A DNA stretch of 64,000 nt from Clostridiales bacterium (GTDB lineage Bacteria; Bacillota; Clostridia; Peptostreptococcales; Anaerovoracaceae). Location of the stretch: positions 32,286 through 96,285 of the forward strand of contig JALEQY010000051.1 of the NCBI GenBank assembly GCA_022763735.1, read 5' to 3'. Shown here piece after piece: positions 63,168 through 64,000 of this stretch. The stretch's first letter is position 1. Every line of letters starts with the position of its first letter. Both the position numbers and the translations under genes were made by a program. The notes beneath the pieces were generated by a model. The model was not told the DNA's origin. It did no database searches and saw only the letters and a program-made list of their open reading frames with translations.

Positions 63168-63794
63168 CTAGAATATCTGGCCCGGAAGCTTCAGTTTTTC
63201 CTTTACCGGAAACTCTTTATCGAATTCCTCTGCCTCCGCTTCATCGACGAAATATCCCTGCGGTGGCGCATACTCGCCGGAAATACCATCTAAATATCCC
63301 GGTATCAGCTCTTTGCATAAAAAGAATGATGCATCCTCACCTTCAGGCAGCCCATGATAGCGAATAGCGAATTCACTCGCCTGAACAAATCCACTTTTCC
63401 CATAAAAGTCAATGTTTCCTTCGAAGCATACTGCACCGCATCCAAGCTCCTGTGCTTTTTTCAGAGAGAAATCCAATAAAGTTTTCCCATATCCCTTTCT
63501 CTTCAGCTCAGGTGTAATGCATATCGGTCCCATAGCCATAATCGGTATAGCTCTGCCATCATCCGCCTTGATTTCTGCTCTCATGAACATGTTCTGGCCA
63601 ATCAGTTTGCCATCCTGTTCCATAACAAAATCAACCTCCCGAACAAATGCCGAATCATCTCTAAGCTGATTCAGCACATAATGCTCCAGACATCCCGGAC
63701 GATATACATTCCAGAAGCTTTCCCTCACCATATTCTCAACTTCCCGATGTTCTTCTTTTTTCTCTAAACGTATAATAATATTGCCAGTGTTCAT
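63168..63794 (-). CDS. GNAT family N-acetyltransferase
   Basis: The 208-residue protein has a GNAT core: VENMVRESFWNVYRPG, the beta-strand MAMGPICITPELKRKGYGKTLLDFSLKKAQELGCGAVCFEG with the acetyl-CoA loop, and DFYGKSGFVQASEFAIRYHGLPEGEDA. The substrate cannot be told. A CTCCTTT-type (AAAGGAG) ribosome binding site precedes the ATG at 63792-63794. It sits directly upstream of the tetR gene, and both promoters carry the same operator pattern, so TetR control of acetylation is likely. Confidence 0.88.
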   Translation of the reverse strand: MNTGNIIIRLEKKEEHREVENMVRESFWNVYRPGCLEHYVLNQLRDDSAFVREVDFVMEQDGKLIGQNMFMRAEIKADDGRAIPIMAMGPICITPELKRKGYGKTLLDFSLKKAQELGCGAVCFEGNIDFYGKSGFVQASEFAIRYHGLPEGEDASFFLCKELIPGYLDGISGEYAPPQGYFVDEAEAEEFDKEFPVKEKLKLPGQIF

Positions 63795-63827
63795 TTTTAC
63801 TCAACACTCTCCTTTATATTATTAATG

Positions 63828-63874
63828 AACGACCGTTCACCATGTATTATAGTAAACGATCGTTTGCTTGTCAA
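63828..63874 (-). promoter_or_regulatory. GNAT gene promoter with TetR operator-like palindromes
   Basis: Minus strand TTGACA (63869-63874), 17-base spacer, TATAAT (63846-63851), all consensus. The spacer contains the perfect palindrome AAACGATCGTTT (63854-63865) and GAACGACCGTTC lies right after the -10 (63828-63839). A repressor bound here would block RNA polymerase. Confidence 0.85.
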
Positions 63875-63936
63875 GGACTCTGCAACTTCTCCCTCAAATC
63901 CTGAATTTCCTTTTTTCATTTTTTAAACTGTTCATA

Positions 63937-64000
63937 TTACTTTTCACATGAGCACTTTATATTTCCGGCAATGATTTCTTTCCAGTCACCTATTACATCA
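63937..64000 (-). CDS. Possible C-terminal end of a gene (runs off the window)
   Basis: On the minus strand the last 21 codons read DVIGDWKEIIAGNIKCSCEK then stop at 63937-63939. They look protein-like but are too short to identify. The 60-base gap to the GNAT promoter fits a separate upstream gene. Low confidence. Confidence 0.35.
   Translation of the reverse strand, partial: DVIGDWKEIIAGNIKCSCEK

Overview
The window looks like chromosome of a spore-forming, anaerobic member of the Clostridia (Bacillota). The supporting signs are an alpha/beta small acid-soluble spore protein and a YlbJ-type sporulation membrane protein, an oxygen-independent ribonucleotide reductase (nrdDG), an acetate kinase, an IspH-ribosomal S1 fusion, a Tad pilus locus of clostridial type, strong AGGAGG-type ribosome binding sites and moderate GC. 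Nothing indicates a prophage, an insertion sequence, a CRISPR array, or rRNA or tRNA genes. Most genes are on the minus strand.

Layout. (1) 1-4.7 kb: the start of a P-type cation ATPase behind a manganese (yybP-ykoY) riboswitch, then a peptide-use cluster of dipeptide epimerase, OPT oligopeptide transporter and a beta-lactamase-fold serine hydrolase. (2) 4.3-7.9 kb: DUF3870 protein, PepV-type dipeptidase, ArsC/Spx-like protein and a secreted DUF6273 protein. (3) 8.3-18.9 kb: the conserved rsmD-coaD-(coiled coil)-ylbJ-tmcAL-ackA-rpmF neighbourhood, interrupted by a module of sensor kinase, NtrC-type regulator and UraA-fold permease. The permease carries a textbook sigma-54 promoter with upstream repeats. 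(4) 19-27.5 kb: SASP, recG, an Asp23 protein, rpmB, nrdDG, an acetyltransferase and a lipoprotein. (5) 27.6-44.4 kb: an acyl-CoA dehydrogenase fused to an ETF-alpha domain, rlmD-tgt, an alpha/beta hydrolase, a hypoxanthine-DNA glycosylase, queA-ruvB-ruvA-ruvC, argR-recN, then HAD, aroK, DUF523, ispH-S1, rarA and a SPOR protein. (6) 44.6-48.1 kb: an APC permease and a saccharopine-dehydrogenase-family enzyme under a tandem glycine riboswitch. (7) 48.1-54.2 kb: a Tad pilus operon, including a 52-residue pilin-like gene. (8) 54.3-58.5 kb: an ABC-F protein and an EF-G/TetM-like GTPase fused to a Rae1 (YacP) NYN endonuclease domain. (9) 58.7-64 kb: a Na/Pi symporter, a phosphate-binding lipoprotein whose two halves are in swapped order, a radical SAM protein, a small membrane protein, and a TetR regulator with a GNAT enzyme that share an operator-promoter module.

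The most unusual contents are: the GTPase-Rae1 fusion beside an ABC-F factor, which suggests a ribosome-surveillance pair acting at the A site; the circularly permuted PstS-like lipoprotein; the acyl-CoA dehydrogenase-EtfA fusion; the self-contained sigma-54 regulatory circuit; and the glycine riboswitch in front of a saccharopine-dehydrogenase/APC operon. All functions are read from sequence; no searches were run.
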